A stretch of DNA of 9,930 nucleotides from Alphaproteobacteria bacterium UBA6062 (GCA_002428885.1 DIYE01000060.1:1-9930); one strand, 5' to 3'. Counted from the stretch's first letter, positions 1 through 7,427 are shown. Translations and numbers: made by a program. Notes: generated by a model from the letters alone, not told the origin.

Positions 1-702
1 CAGGCAACCGGTGTCACCTTTGAAACGATTAAAAGTGAAAACGGAGCCGCAACAGCCCGCAGCTTCATCCTGGTAACACCGGACGCTCACCGAACTATGA
101 ATACCTATCTGGGCGCCTGTGTCGAACTTGGGCCGGAAGACATCAATCCGGAGATGATTGCCGCCTCAGAAGTCACCTATATGGAAGGCTATCTGTGGGA
201 CCCTGAAGGCGGGAAAGCTGCTTTTAGAAAGGCGGCAAAAATCGCTCATGAAGCAGGCAAGCGGGTTTCCTTGACGTTATCGGACAGCTTCTGCGTGGAT
301 CGCTACCGGGATGAATTTATCGACTTTATCGACGGTGGTGTTGATATCCTGTTCGCCAATGAGGATGAGATCAGATCCCTCTATCAGACCGAGAGCCTGG
401 AAGAAGCCCTGTCAGCCATCCGCAGCAAAGTCGAAATTGCCTGCGTCACCCGCAGCAAGGAAGGATCCGTTATCGTCGAAGGCGATAACACTCTTCTGAT
501 TGAAGCCGATACCAGCATCGATGTGGTGGATACAACCGGTGCCGGAGACCTTTATGCGTCCGGCTTCCTGTTCGGCTTTACGAACGGGTATAGCCTGGCT
601 GACAGCGGCAGGATAGCCTCTTTGGCAGCGGCAGAAATTATCAGCCATATCGGCGCCCGACCGGAAACCTCTCTTAAGGAGCTGATTGCCAGCCGGCTCT
701 AA
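1..702 (+). CDS. Adenosine kinase-like PfkB family sugar kinase, 3' part
   Basis: The reading frame is open from base 1 to the TAA at 700-702, so the gene starts before the window and 233 C-terminal residues are visible. The PfkB signature DTTGAGD (529-549) holds the catalytic base aspartate and the anion-hole glycines. It is followed by a helix-rich C-terminus ending near ISHIGARPETS. The stretch around YLGACVELGPEDI and EGYLWDP matches what I remember of proteins annotated as adenosine kinase in Alphaproteobacteria (adenosine + ATP to AMP + ADP, cytosol, purine salvage). The exact substrate is an inference from family resemblance, since PfkB enzymes also include ribokinase and fructokinase types. 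An internal ATG at 97 is not the true start because the homologous sequence continues upstream of it. The next gene lies 73 bases downstream on the same strand. Confidence 0.88.
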   Translation, partial: QATGVTFETIKSENGAATARSFILVTPDAHRTMNTYLGACVELGPEDINPEMIAASEVTYMEGYLWDPEGGKAAFRKAAKIAHEAGKRVSLTLSDSFCVDRYRDEFIDFIDGGVDILFANEDEIRSLYQTESLEEALSAIRSKVEIACVTRSKEGSVIVEGDNTLLIEADTSIDVVDTTGAGDLYASGFLFGFTNGYSLADSGRIASLAAAEIISHIGARPETSLKELIASRL

Positions 703-721
703 CTCCGAAAACGCTGAGGAC

Positions 722-750
722 TTGACAGCAAGGCCGCCAACTCCCAAATT
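722..750 (+). promoter_or_regulatory. Possible sigma-70 promoter of the cyclase gene
   Basis: A perfect -35 hexamer TTGACA lies at 722-727. At 17 bases spacing there is only a weak -10 match, CAAATT (745-750, 3 of 6). Transcription would start near 757, about 20 bases before the cyclase ATG at 776. The position in the short gap between the kinase and the cyclase makes this plausible, but the -10 is poor. Read-through from the kinase gene is equally possible, as no terminator hairpin is visible at 703-721. Confidence 0.35.
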
Positions 751-775
751 CTCTGTTACTTAAACGGGAGGCGGG

Positions 776-2506
776 ATGACCGCTACAGAGTCGGATGAGC
801 TAAAGACACGGGAAAAGCGTTACCTGCCAAGAGCGGGAACGCTGCGCCTTTATAGCGGTCTCGTGTTGATGGCCTTTCTGCTCCTGCATCTGATCAATCA
901 CTCTCTTGGCCTGATCTCTCTTGACGCCCTTGAATGGGGACGGTCGATTTTCACATCGATCTGGAGGGATACTCTTGGGACAATCGTCCTCTTGCTGGCA
1001 GCCGTTATCCACCTCCTGCTGGTATTTGCCAAACTGCTCGCCCATCGCTCCTACCGGCGGATCCCGCCCAAGGAAATTCTGCAGATTGTTATGGGGCTGG
1101 CAATCCCGCCTTTGCTGATCGGCCATTTCATCGGTACGCGGGCGGCCCACGAAGCTCTCGGCATACATGACAGCTATGCCTATGTTCTCTATAGCATCTG
1201 GGTTTCAGAACCGCTTCTGGGGCTCTTGCAGGCCATCGGAACCGTGGTCGCCTGGTTGCACGGTTGTCTTGGACTACATTTCTGGCTAAGGCTGAAGCCC
1301 TGGTACGAAAGGGCTTTTCCCTACCTTTACAGCACCGCTCTAATCCTTCCAGTTCTTGCGCTGACAGGTTTTGTCAACAGCGCCAATGAAATGGAAGTCC
1401 TATTGCAGAACCCCATCTGGAAGCAGGCCTTTTTTGAGAGCATCAATGCTCCATCTGGAGCCCAGGAATGGTATTTGAACGTTCGGGACACGGGGTACAA
1501 GATACTGATCGGATTGTTGATTCTTCTGCTCCTCAGTCGTGTCTTCTGGGTCATTCATTTCAAGCGCCGAAAGCTTATCGAAATCACCTATCCGGACGGT
1601 AATAAAATCCAGGCAGCTCCGGGAACATCCGTCCTGGAAGTCAGTCAGCTGGGGGGTATCCCTCATGCAGCCGTATGTGGGGGACGTGGCCGCTGCTCCA
1701 CCTGCCGGGTCAGGATTATTAGCGGCGAAGGCACTCTCGCTCCGCCATCTGACAGGGAACTTGCCGTGCTGAAAAGAGTGGGGGCAGCCGAGGGAACCCG
1801 TCTGGCCTGTCAAATAAATCCGATTGCGGATCTGTCTGTTGCGCCGCTTTTGCCGGCCAAAGCCAGCCCCAGCCAGTCCTTTTCAAGGCCCGGCTACCTG
1901 CAGGGGCAGGAAAAAAACATCGCCATCCTGTTTGCCGACCTGCGCTCTTTCACAAAATTTTCCGAACATAAACTACCCTATGACGTGGTTTTCGTCATCA
2001 ACCAGTATTTCCGCCATATGGGGGAAGCCATCGAAAAATCGGGCGGCCATCTCGATAAATTCATCGGTGATGGCGTCATGGCGCTGTTCGGCCTGGAAGA
2101 CAACCCGGAAGAGGCGGCAAAAAAAGCGCTGGCAGCAGCAGAAGCCATGGCCCGGGAACTGGCAATTATGAATAAAAACTTGAAGTCGGATCTGGGGGAA
2201 CCGTTACGCATCGGCATCGGCGTTCATATGGGTTCTGTCATCGTCGGCGAAATGGGATATGGCAAAGCAACCTCCATCACCGCCATAGGCGATGCCGTAA
2301 ATACCTCAAGCCGACTGGAAGCCATGAACAAGGAATATGGCAGCCAGTTGATCTTTTCGGACAGGGTTGCGAAAGCCGCCGGTTTTGACGGCACCTCCCA
2401 AACGGAAGAGGTTATGGTCCGGGGCCGCAACGAACCACTGGCCATCCATATCATCGAAAATGCAGCCGACCTGTCGGCGCCTTCTTCAGAAGCCAAAGCC
2501 TCCTAA
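776..2506 (+). CDS. cyaC: CyaC-type redox-sensing class III adenylate cyclase (6TM diheme anchor + [2Fe-2S] + cyclase)
   Basis: This 576-residue membrane protein should make cAMP from ATP. Six hydrophobic helices are visible (about 24-46, 66-88, 102-120, 147-170, 182-204, 242-262). Histidines sit in the first four: H38/H42, H79, H117 and H162/H168, like the heme-b ligands of diheme succinate-quinone reductase anchors. Residues 268-355 form a ferredoxin domain with cluster cysteines C301, C307, C310 and C345 (CX5CX2C plus a distal Cys). The cyclase domain (about 380-560) keeps metal aspartates D388 and D432, adenine-selecting K428 and T502, and transition-state N509 and R513, so it looks active and ATP-specific. 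S. meliloti CyaC has this architecture and is known to respond to quinone redox state. The function here is by homology. GGGAGG at 766-771 lies 4 bases before the ATG. The stop overlaps the stop of the convergent HIT gene. Confidence 0.9.
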   Translation: MTATESDELKTREKRYLPRAGTLRLYSGLVLMAFLLLHLINHSLGLISLDALEWGRSIFTSIWRDTLGTIVLLLAAVIHLLLVFAKLLAHRSYRRIPPKEILQIVMGLAIPPLLIGHFIGTRAAHEALGIHDSYAYVLYSIWVSEPLLGLLQAIGTVVAWLHGCLGLHFWLRLKPWYERAFPYLYSTALILPVLALTGFVNSANEMEVLLQNPIWKQAFFESINAPSGAQEWYLNVRDTGYKILIGLLILLLLSRVFWVIHFKRRKLIEITYPDGNKIQAAPGTSVLEVSQLGGIPHAAVCGGRGRCSTCRVRIISGEGTLAPPSDRELAVLKRVGAAEGTRLACQINPIADLSVAPLLPAKASPSQSFSRPGYLQGQEKNIAILFADLRSFTKFSEHKLPYDVVFVINQYFRHMGEAIEKSGGHLDKFIGDGVMALFGLEDNPEEAAKKALAAAEAMARELAIMNKNLKSDLGEPLRIGIGVHMGSVIVGEMGYGKATSITAIGDAVNTSSRLEAMNKEYGSQLIFSDRVAKAAGFDGTSQTEEVMVRGRNEPLAIHIIENAADLSAPSSEAKAS

Positions 2507-2871
2507 AGCCCGCGCGCCATGCTGCCTTCCTTGATCTTCTGGCCGCCCATGATATGAACATGGAAATGCGGAACGATCTGGCCTGCATTCTCGCCATTAT
2601 TGGTCACCAGGCGATAACCGCTCTCCGCTACGCCTAAATCCCGCGCAATTTCGCCGGCTTTTGCAAAAAACCGTCCGATCTCATCAGCGCTCGCGTTAGC
2701 CGAAAAATCGTCCATATCCACATAGGCACCCTTTGGGATCACCAAGACATGTATCGGGGTTTTCGGAGCGATGTCGTGAAAGGCAAGGATCGCGTCATCC
2801 TCATAAACGGTTTTGTTGGGGATGTCGCCTCGCAGGATTTTCGCGAAGATATTGTCGTTATCGTAACCCAT
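2503..2871 (-). CDS. hinT: HIT family nucleotide-binding hydrolase (Hint-like)
   Basis: The 122-residue cytosolic protein is of normal Hint length. The N-terminus (NIFAKILRGDIPNKTVYED) is typical of the family. The C-terminal histidine triad is H102-x-H104-x-H106 in PHFHVHIMGG, preceded by NNGENAGQ. Hint proteins hydrolyse the P-N bond of purine nucleoside phosphoramidates and aminoacyl-adenylates through a covalent AMP-histidine intermediate; the physiological substrate is generally unclear. The ATG lies 9 bases after the hisE stop, with a GGTGG-type ribosome site overlapping the hisE end. It is the last gene of the his operon. Its stop codon (2503-2505) overlaps the cyclase stop on the opposite strand (2504-2506), so the two mRNAs must overlap at their 3' ends. 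Confidence 0.92.
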   Translation of the reverse strand: MGYDNDNIFAKILRGDIPNKTVYEDDAILAFHDIAPKTPIHVLVIPKGAYVDMDDFSANASADEIGRFFAKAGEIARDLGVAESGYRLVTNNGENAGQIVPHFHVHIMGGQKIKEGSMARGL

Positions 2872-2880
2872 ACTGCCACC

Positions 2881-3210
2881 TTATCCTTTATTTCTGGAAG
2901 CTTTTTCATCCAGACCGGACAGACCTTCCCGCTCCGCCAGCTTTGAATAAATCTCTGAAGGATCAACACCTGCATCAGCCCAGAGAACAAATATGTGATA
3001 CAATAAATCGGCGCTTTCCGAGATGATCTCATCCCGGTTTTTCTGAACAGCCGCCAGGGCCAGCTCCACGCCCTCTTCACCCACTTTCTGGGCAATTTTC
3101 GAAGCTCCCGTGGCATAAAGCTTAGCTGTGTAGGAACTGTCCGGATCGGCTGTCTTGCGATCCACAATCGTCTCGAAAAGACGGTCCAGGATTTCAGTCT
3201 GACTACTCAT
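2881..3210 (-). CDS. hisE: Phosphoribosyl-ATP pyrophosphatase
   Basis: HisE hydrolyses phosphoribosyl-ATP to phosphoribosyl-AMP and pyrophosphate, the second step of histidine synthesis, in the cytosol. The 109-residue protein is a stand-alone all-alpha MazG-like enzyme, not fused to HisI as in enterobacteria. Metal-binding acidic residues are visible as KVGEEGVE (E45, E46, E49) and ESADLLYH (E65, D68). The ATG at 3210 is preceded by AGAGGA at about 5 bases spacing and lies 12 bases after the hisF stop. The short basic tail ends ASRNKG. hisI is not in this window, so the following cyclohydrolase step is encoded elsewhere. Confidence 0.95.
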   Translation of the reverse strand: MSSQTEILDRLFETIVDRKTADPDSSYTAKLYATGASKIAQKVGEEGVELALAAVQKNRDEIISESADLLYHIFVLWADAGVDPSEIYSKLAEREGLSGLDEKASRNKG

Positions 3211-3222
3211 CTTTTCCTCTTT

Positions 3223-3981
3223 CTACAAACGAACAGCGACGCCGGCATCCCGCATGGCTTCCTTGGCCTCGCGGATGGAATATTCGCCGAAATGGAAGAT
3301 GGAGGCTGCCAGAACCGCCGTGGCATGCCCTTCAAGAACCCCTTCCGACAGATGGTCCAGATTTCCGACGCCACCGGAGGCAATAACCGGAATACGCACA
3401 GCATCTGCAACCGCCCGCGTCAGTGGAATATTGAACCCTTCCCGGGTTCCGTCGCGATCCATGGAGGTGAGCAGGATTTCCCCGGCCCCGTATTCAGCCA
3501 TGCGTGTTGCCCATTCGACGGCATCAATGCCAGTGGGGTTGCGGCCGCCATGAGTGAAAATCTCAAACTTCCCGGGAGCGGTCTGCTTGGCATCAACCGC
3601 CACGACAATACACTGATCCCCGAATTTCTGCGCCGCTTCACGGACGAATTCCGGCCGGTGTACCGCTGCCGTATTGATCGAAACTTTATCAGCCCCGGCC
3701 AGCAGTAATTTGCGCACATCTTCCACCGTCCGAACCCCTCCGCCAACGGTGAGCGGCATAAAGCACTGCTCCGCTGTACGGTTCACCACATCATAAATGG
3801 TATCCCGGTTGTCGGAACTCGCGGTGATATCGAGGAAACAAAGCTCATCGGCACCCTGTTCGTCATAGACCCGCGCCTGCTCCACCGGATCACCGGCATC
3901 GATCAGGTCAACAAAATTGACCCCTTTAACAACCCGGCCGTCCTTCACATCAAGGCAGGGGATAACCCGAGATTTAAGCAT
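3223..3981 (-). CDS. hisF: Imidazole glycerol phosphate synthase cyclase subunit
   Basis: HisF is the synthase half of the IGP synthase. It uses ammonia made by HisH to convert PRFAR to imidazole glycerol phosphate and AICAR. The 252-residue (beta-alpha)8 barrel carries catalytic D11 (IPCLDVKDG) and D130 (VAVDAK), and phosphate-binding glycines in LTVGGGVR and IASGGVG. I placed the start at 3981 rather than at an upstream in-frame ATG at 4032, because HisF proteins start [11 protein letters not shown] and a ribosome site (GGAGAAGG, 3985-3992) fits this start. The gene overlaps the end of hisA by 8 bases (ATGCTTAA), suggesting coupled translation. HisH is encoded in the same operon, as expected for a two-subunit enzyme. 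Confidence 0.97.
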   Translation of the reverse strand: MLKSRVIPCLDVKDGRVVKGVNFVDLIDAGDPVEQARVYDEQGADELCFLDITASSDNRDTIYDVVNRTAEQCFMPLTVGGGVRTVEDVRKLLLAGADKVSINTAAVHRPEFVREAAQKFGDQCIVVAVDAKQTAPGKFEIFTHGGRNPTGIDAVEWATRMAEYGAGEILLTSMDRDGTREGFNIPLTRAVADAVRIPVIASGGVGNLDHLSEGVLEGHATAVLAASIFHFGEYSIREAKEAMRDAGVAVRL

Positions 3982-4708
3982 CCGCCTTCTCCACAAGCGC
4001 CAATGCCTCGGCCGGGTCAATCCGGCCGTCATAGAGCGCCCGGCCGATAATCACGCCCTCAATACCGCTTTCCCGAACTGCCAGCAGGTTGCGGATATCC
4101 TCAATGGAAGCAACGCCGCCAGACGCAATGACCGGAATAGAAATAGCCTCGGCAAGAGCCCGGGTTGCCTCTACGTTGACGCCCTGCAAGGCGCCATCCC
4201 TGTCGATATCCGTATAGATAATCGCCTCGACACCGGCATCTTCAAATTTGCGGGCCAGATCAAGAGCCGATGTTTCACTGGTTTCAGCCCAGCCTTCAAC
4301 CGCCACCATACTATCCCGGGCGTCGATACCGACAGCAACCCGTCCCGGAAAGGCCTTACAGGCATCCTTCACAATCTGCGGATCCCGCAGGGCAATGGTC
4401 CCCAGGATGACCCGGCTGATCCCCTTTTCAAGCCACATCTCAATCGTCGCAAGATCCCGGATCCCCCCGCCCAGCTGGGAGGGAACGTCCGTTGCGCCGA
4501 GGATGGCTTCAACGGCACCGGCATTCACAGGCTTTCCTTCAAAAGCGCCATTGAGATCGACCAGATGGATACGCTTGAAACCGGCTGTTTTAAAAGCAGC
4601 CGCCTGATCGGCAGGATCATTGTTAAACACGGTTGCGGCATCCATTTCACCGCGCAGCAGGCGGACACAATTTCCGTCTTTCAGATCAATTGCCGGATAT
4701 AAATTCAT
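3974..4708 (-). CDS. hisA: Phosphoribosylformimino-5-aminoimidazole carboxamide ribotide isomerase
   Basis: HisA isomerises ProFAR to PRFAR by an Amadori rearrangement, supplying the substrate of HisF/HisH. The 244-residue protein is a (beta-alpha)8 barrel related to HisF. Catalytic D8 (YPAIDLKDG) and D129 (VGIDARD) are present, as are the phosphate loops QLGGGIRD and IASGGVAS. The ATG overlaps the stop of the GNAT gene as ATGA. A perfect ribosome site AGGAGGT (4718-4724) sits inside the end of that upstream gene with 9 bases spacing, so hisA can start independently as well as by coupling. Confidence 0.97.
   Translation of the reverse strand: MNLYPAIDLKDGNCVRLLRGEMDAATVFNNDPADQAAAFKTAGFKRIHLVDLNGAFEGKPVNAGAVEAILGATDVPSQLGGGIRDLATIEMWLEKGISRVILGTIALRDPQIVKDACKAFPGRVAVGIDARDSMVAVEGWAETSETSALDLARKFEDAGVEAIIYTDIDRDGALQGVNVEATRALAEAISIPVIASGGVASIEDIRNLLAVRESGIEGVIIGRALYDGRIDPAEALALVEKADA
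3985..3992 (-). promoter_or_regulatory. Ribosome binding site deciding the hisF start
   Basis: Read on the minus strand, GGAGAAGG lies within the last codons of hisA with its GGAG 7 bases before the hisF ATG (3979-3981). It supports the conserved short HisF N-terminus over the 17-residue longer in-frame alternative at 4032. Confidence 0.75.
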
Positions 4709-5262
4709 TCCTCGGAAACCTCCTGCAGCTCCTTCATATAGTAGTAGCCGTCAACAAATCGCTCGCCATTCCAGGCGTATTTCTTCTTGGTCGCCCATCT
4801 TTCGAAACCGTTATTCTCGATCAGCGAAATTGCCGCCGTCTGCGTTTCCCGTACATCAACTTCAAGAATTTTGAAGCCCTGCCGGGCCGCCGACTGCTCG
4901 ATAACGGAGAGCAGACCGATCGCCAGACCATGCCCGCGGGCATAAGGCGCAATAAAGAAGGTCGATATATGGGCGATATGGGCACTCGCCTCATTGTTCG
5001 AAAAGGGCTTCACGAGCTGTCCAGAGCCGACAATCCCACCTTCCAGCCGAGCGCAATAGGCTTCCCTTACCGGAATGGTCATCACCCCTTTCCAGTAAGC
5101 TTCCTGCACAGATCGTTCCGGCGGCGTGAGCCAGCCAAATCCATTACCGTCCAGGATCGCCTGGTTGGTTGCTTCGCACAGGTCATGCATATCCGCAGCA
5201 GAGAGTTCCGTCATCAGCTCAATAACCGGCTGCTGGATGATCCGGCTTGTTTTATCGGACAT
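4705..5262 (-). CDS. GNAT family N-acetyltransferase within the his operon
   Basis: The 185-residue protein shows the GNAT fold. The acetyl-CoA pyrophosphate loop is in motif [18 protein letters not shown] (about 103-118, R109-G-H-G-L-A114). It is followed by a strand (KILEVDVRE) and the typical late motif [13 protein letters not shown] (143-155). It should transfer an acetyl group from acetyl-CoA to an amine; the substrate cannot be read from the sequence. It sits between hisH and hisA, where many relatives have the two his genes adjacent. I chose the ATG at 5262, since AAAGGGG (5271-5277) lies 8 bases upstream and the homology-like part begins after it. An ATG at 5286 would add eight residues and overlap hisH by 19 bases. 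The stop overlaps the hisA start (ATGA). Confidence 0.88.
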   Translation of the reverse strand: MSDKTSRIIQQPVIELMTELSAADMHDLCEATNQAILDGNGFGWLTPPERSVQEAYWKGVMTIPVREAYCARLEGGIVGSGQLVKPFSNNEASAHIAHISTFFIAPYARGHGLAIGLLSVIEQSAARQGFKILEVDVRETQTAAISLIENNGFERWATKKKYAWNGERFVDGYYYMKELQEVSEE

Positions 5263-5267
5263 AAAGC

Positions 5268-5912
5268 TTACCCCTTTGGTTTCCATTGCAGGAAATTGCC
5301 GATCAGGCGTAACCCGGCTTCCTGGCTTTTTTCCGGATGGAACTGAGTACCGATCATATTATCCCGCCCGACAATGGCCGTTACCGGCTCTCCATATTCC
5401 ACTGTCGCCAGCACCTCTTCGCTGGCATGGGCAGAGATATGGTAGCTGTGAACGAAATAGACATGATCGCCGTTGCTGATACCGTTCAGCAACGCGTGAT
5501 CCTGCTCTACACGCAGTTCATTCCAGCCCATATGGGGGATCTTCAAAGACGGATCAACCGGCTCAAGAGCTTTAACATCTCCGGCTATCCAGCCGAAGCC
5601 AGGGGTTTCACCATATTCCAGGCTGCGGCTCGCCATCAGTTGCATGCCGACACAAATACCGAAGAACGGTACAGCCCGGCGGATAACGGCTTGCTCCAGG
5701 GCATCCCACATGCCGTCCAGGGCCATCAGCCCTTCCCGGCAATCCCGAAACGCGCCGACGCCCGGCAACACAATCCGGTCAGCACGCGCAACTTCCTCCG
5801 GATCACTGGTGACAACGACCGCATGATCCGTTCCGGTTTCCCGCACCGCCCGCTCAAATGCCTTGGCAGCAGACCGCAGATTGCCTGAACCGTAATCAAT
5901 AACTGTAATCAT
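5268..5912 (-). CDS. hisH: Imidazole glycerol phosphate synthase glutaminase subunit
   Basis: HisH hydrolyses glutamine and channels the ammonia into the HisF barrel. The 214-residue class I glutamine amidotransferase has the full catalytic triad: C87 in [10 protein letters not shown], and H192 and E194 in TQFHPEKSQ. The oxyanion-strand motif LPGVGAF (49-55) is also present. The N-terminus [14 protein letters not shown] is typical. The gene begins inside the last codons of the DUF2628 gene (17-base overlap) with a modest AGGTAAAG ribosome site, which suggests translational coupling. Confidence 0.97.
   Translation of the reverse strand: MITVIDYGSGNLRSAAKAFERAVRETGTDHAVVVTSDPEEVARADRIVLPGVGAFRDCREGLMALDGMWDALEQAVIRRAVPFFGICVGMQLMASRSLEYGETPGFGWIAGDVKALEPVDPSLKIPHMGWNELRVEQDHALLNGISNGDHVYFVHSYHISAHASEEVLATVEYGEPVTAIVGRDNMIGTQFHPEKSQEAGLRLIGNFLQWKPKG
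5271..5277 (-). promoter_or_regulatory. Ribosome binding site deciding the GNAT gene start
   Basis: AAAGGGG on the minus strand, at the very end of hisH just before its TAA, is 8 bases from the ATG at 5260-5262. This placement favours the shorter protein over the in-frame ATG at 5286. Confidence 0.65.
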
Positions 5913-6354
5913 CGTCTTTACCTGTAACCTGCCTGCCGTACAGGTCCTCTTCTCTCTGCGAAAGCTCCTGGTCTGTCTTCCGCACCTCTTTCAAATATTC
6001 CAGCACAGCCCGTTCAGCCTCCTGACGGGATCCTGCCAAAACCGGCTCCAGTTCCTGATAACCCGCCCGCTCATAGGTCCAACTTCGAATAAACGGCGCC
6101 GCAAAAGCGACGATCAGACAGCTCCCAAGAGCCATCAAAAACATCAGTTCGCCGGATAGCGGCAAGGCTTCCAGAACCGTTTGCAGAAAAAAACTGATGG
6201 CGAGATAGAGCAGAAGAAACAGCCACAACCGATACCAAAGTCCCCAGAGCAGGGGAATCAGAAGAGCAAACCAGCTAAAGGCTTCCCGGACGATAACCAG
6301 TCCTTTTCCGTCCAGCGGCAGATCTTTCCGATAGTAAATCGAGTAGGTATGCAT
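5896..6354 (-). CDS. DUF2628 family membrane protein
   Basis: The 152-residue protein fits the DUF2628 pattern: a short polar start (MHTYSIYYR), then [23 protein letters not shown], which resembles the family's usual motif. Two or three hydrophobic segments follow at about 24-60 and 70-90. The C-terminal third (about 93-152) is polar, charged and probably cytosolic, with a predicted helix and a KDDDYSY end. The function of the family is unknown. I recall this family at this place, between hisB and hisH, in many alphaproteobacterial genomes, so the position supports the assignment. The ribosome site is weak and the hisB stop is 25 bases upstream. It overlaps hisH by 17 bases. Confidence 0.82.
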   Translation of the reverse strand: MHTYSIYYRKDLPLDGKGLVIVREAFSWFALLIPLLWGLWYRLWLFLLLYLAISFFLQTVLEALPLSGELMFLMALGSCLIVAFAAPFIRSWTYERAGYQELEPVLAGSRQEAERAVLEYLKEVRKTDQELSQREEDLYGRQVTGKDDDYSY

Positions 6355-6379
6355 CCCGACTTTGCCGGCCTACGAGCCC

Positions 6380-6979
6380 TCAGAGGCTTCCGCCCAGCAC
6401 CCCTTTTGTTGACGGGATGGCATCGGCCCGTCTCGGATCGATCTCTACCGCATCCCTGAGCGCACGGGCCAGGGCCTTGAAACAGCTCTCGATAATATGG
6501 TGATTATTCTCGCCATACAGATTTTCCACATGCAGGGTAATCCCCGCCGCCTGGGCAAAGGCCTGGAACCATTCCTTGAACAGCTCGGTATCCATATCCC
6601 CCAGCTTGTCCCGGCTGAAATCCACCTTCCAGATCAGATAGGGGCGACCCGAGATATCCAGCGCTACTCGAGTCAGGGTTTCATCCATGGGAATATAGGC
6701 GGACGCATAGCGCCGGATGCCCTTGAGATCCCCCAGCGCTTCCGCAAAGGCCATCCCAATGGCAATACCGGTATCTTCCGTTGTGTGATGGAAATCGATA
6801 TGCAGATCACCCTCTGCTTGCACGGTGAGGTCCATCAGGCTATGTCGGGACAACTGCTCCAGCATATGATCGAGAAAACCGATTCCGGTTTTCACATCAT
6901 ATTTACCAGACCCGTCAAGATTAAGGCTGACCTCAATCTTGGTCTCGTTTGTTGTCCGTTGCGTACGACCCTCACGCAT
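6380..6979 (-). CDS. hisB: Imidazoleglycerol-phosphate dehydratase
   Basis: HisB dehydrates imidazole glycerol phosphate to imidazole acetol phosphate, using a di-manganese site. The 199-residue protein is the stand-alone dehydratase, without the N-terminal histidinol phosphatase of the enterobacterial bifunctional form. Signature motifs are present twice, as expected for the internal duplication: [14 protein letters not shown] (35-48) with DFHHTTED (62-69), and ENNHHIIES (157-165). The start at 6979 is supported by GGGAAGGA (6986-6993). An in-frame GTG at 7000 would add seven residues and has no clear ribosome site. It is the first gene of the his operon and has a likely promoter about 46-74 bases upstream. 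Confidence 0.97.
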   Translation of the reverse strand: MREGRTQRTTNETKIEVSLNLDGSGKYDVKTGIGFLDHMLEQLSRHSLMDLTVQAEGDLHIDFHHTTEDTGIAIGMAFAEALGDLKGIRRYASAYIPMDETLTRVALDISGRPYLIWKVDFSRDKLGDMDTELFKEWFQAFAQAAGITLHVENLYGENNHHIIESCFKALARALRDAVEIDPRRADAIPSTKGVLGGSL

Positions 6980-6985
6980 GAAAAT

Positions 6986-6993
6986 TCCTTCCC
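6986..6993 (-). promoter_or_regulatory. Ribosome binding site deciding the hisB start
   Basis: GGGAAGGA on the minus strand lies 6 bases before the ATG at 6977-6979. It argues against the upstream GTG at 7000. Confidence 0.75.
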
Positions 6994-7024
6994 GGCGCAC
7001 TTTCAGTAAATTCAGTCACGCGAG

Positions 7025-7053
7025 GGTATAGCAGGAAGTCCCTGTAAATCCAA
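7025..7053 (-). promoter_or_regulatory. Likely sigma-70 promoter of the his operon
   Basis: On the minus strand TTGGAT (7048-7053) and TATACC (7025-7030) are separated by exactly 17 bases. Each matches its consensus in 4 of 6 positions, including TTG of the -35 and TATA of the -10. Transcription would start near 7018, giving a leader of about 39 bases before hisB. The site lies in the 104-base gap after the small upstream gene, where a promoter for the eight-gene operon is expected. Confidence 0.55.
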
Positions 7054-7083
7054 GTACAGAGCGGTACCGAGGTCTTCGGAAAA

Positions 7084-7326
7084 TCAGGAACCTGTTACGA
7101 CCGGATTGCCGGTATTATCAACGCTGACCGGCGGGACAGTCCGGGCCCGATTGACTTCCGACAGCTTCTGTTCGACATAATTCATGGTAAATTCGAGTCG
7201 ATCCGCCAGTTCTTTATGTCCATCCTGCCGGGCGTCAACAAGAAGATAGGACAGAATTTCAAAAATCGCCCGCAGATTATTGACTTGCTCGCCCTGTAGG
7301 TTCGGATCAGTCACCGGATTATTCAT
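7084..7326 (-). CDS. Small hypothetical protein, 80 residues, divergent from hslV
   Basis: I do not recognise a family. The protein has an ATG with a very good ribosome site (CAGGAG, 5 bases spacing after AGGAG), which supports it as a real gene. Its middle part (about 15-60) is predicted alpha-helical and amphipathic, with many Leu, Glu, Lys and Arg residues. The ends are polar and rich in Asn, Pro, Thr and Val, likely disordered. There is no signal peptide, membrane helix or cysteine. It lies between hslV (divergent) and hisB (same strand, 104 bases downstream). No function can be inferred. It could be an adaptor or a small helical oligomer, but this is only a guess from shape. Confidence 0.75.
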   Translation of the reverse strand: MNNPVTDPNLQGEQVNNLRAIFEILSYLLVDARQDGHKELADRLEFTMNYVEQKLSEVNRARTVPPVSVDNTGNPVVTGS

Positions 7327-7349
7327 GGCTATCTCCTGAGTATCACTGC

Positions 7350-7378
7350 ATTATGCTCTAGGCCTATGAGACGCTCTA
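7350..7378 (-). promoter_or_regulatory. Weak candidate promoter of the 80-residue gene
   Basis: On the minus strand CATAAT (7350-7355) matches the -10 consensus in 5 of 6 positions. At 17 bases spacing a -35 of only modest quality is found (TAGAGC, 7373-7378). The start would lie about 17 bases before the ATG at 7326. A short palindrome, TAGGCCTA (7359-7366), lies in the spacer. Confidence 0.35.
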
Positions 7379-7427
7379 CCGCGTGATTTGTGAAAGGGCG
7401 ACTCACCTTTCCATGGAAGCCAAGGGT

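Larger units (their letters stand above)
2503..6979 (-). other. Histidine biosynthesis operon hisB-DUF2628-hisH-GNAT-hisA-hisF-hisE-HIT
   Basis: Eight genes run in the same direction. Their junctions are 25 bases apart, 17 overlap, 5 apart, 4 overlap (ATGA), 8 overlap, 12 apart and 9 apart, so co-transcription and translational coupling are very likely. Five genes are consecutive or linked histidine steps; the other three are a membrane protein, an acetyltransferase and a HIT nucleotide hydrolase. I see no terminator hairpin inside the operon, and none after its last gene, which abuts the convergent cyclase gene. No leader peptide rich in His codons is visible upstream of hisB, so classical his attenuation is not supported. 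The operon extent is an inference from spacing. Confidence 0.85.

Noticed and set aside
3917..4702. Long open frame of 261 codons on the + strand opposite hisA
   Set aside because: It mirrors hisA codons on the opposite strand, has no recognisable domain, and the minus-strand gene is certain.
4633..5346. Open frame of 237 codons on the + strand opposite the GNAT gene
   Set aside because: Composition is rich in Arg, Pro and His as typical for antisense reading of coding DNA, and it crosses several real genes.
7001..7083. Search for a his attenuator or leader peptide upstream of hisB
   Set aside because: No run of His codons, no terminator with U-tract and no alternative hairpins were found in this stretch.
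7392..7411. Short inverted repeat GAAAGG/CCTTTC with an 8-base loop in the hslV upstream region
   Set aside because: Six base pairs with no U-tract and no clear link to a promoter or ribosome site; expected by chance.
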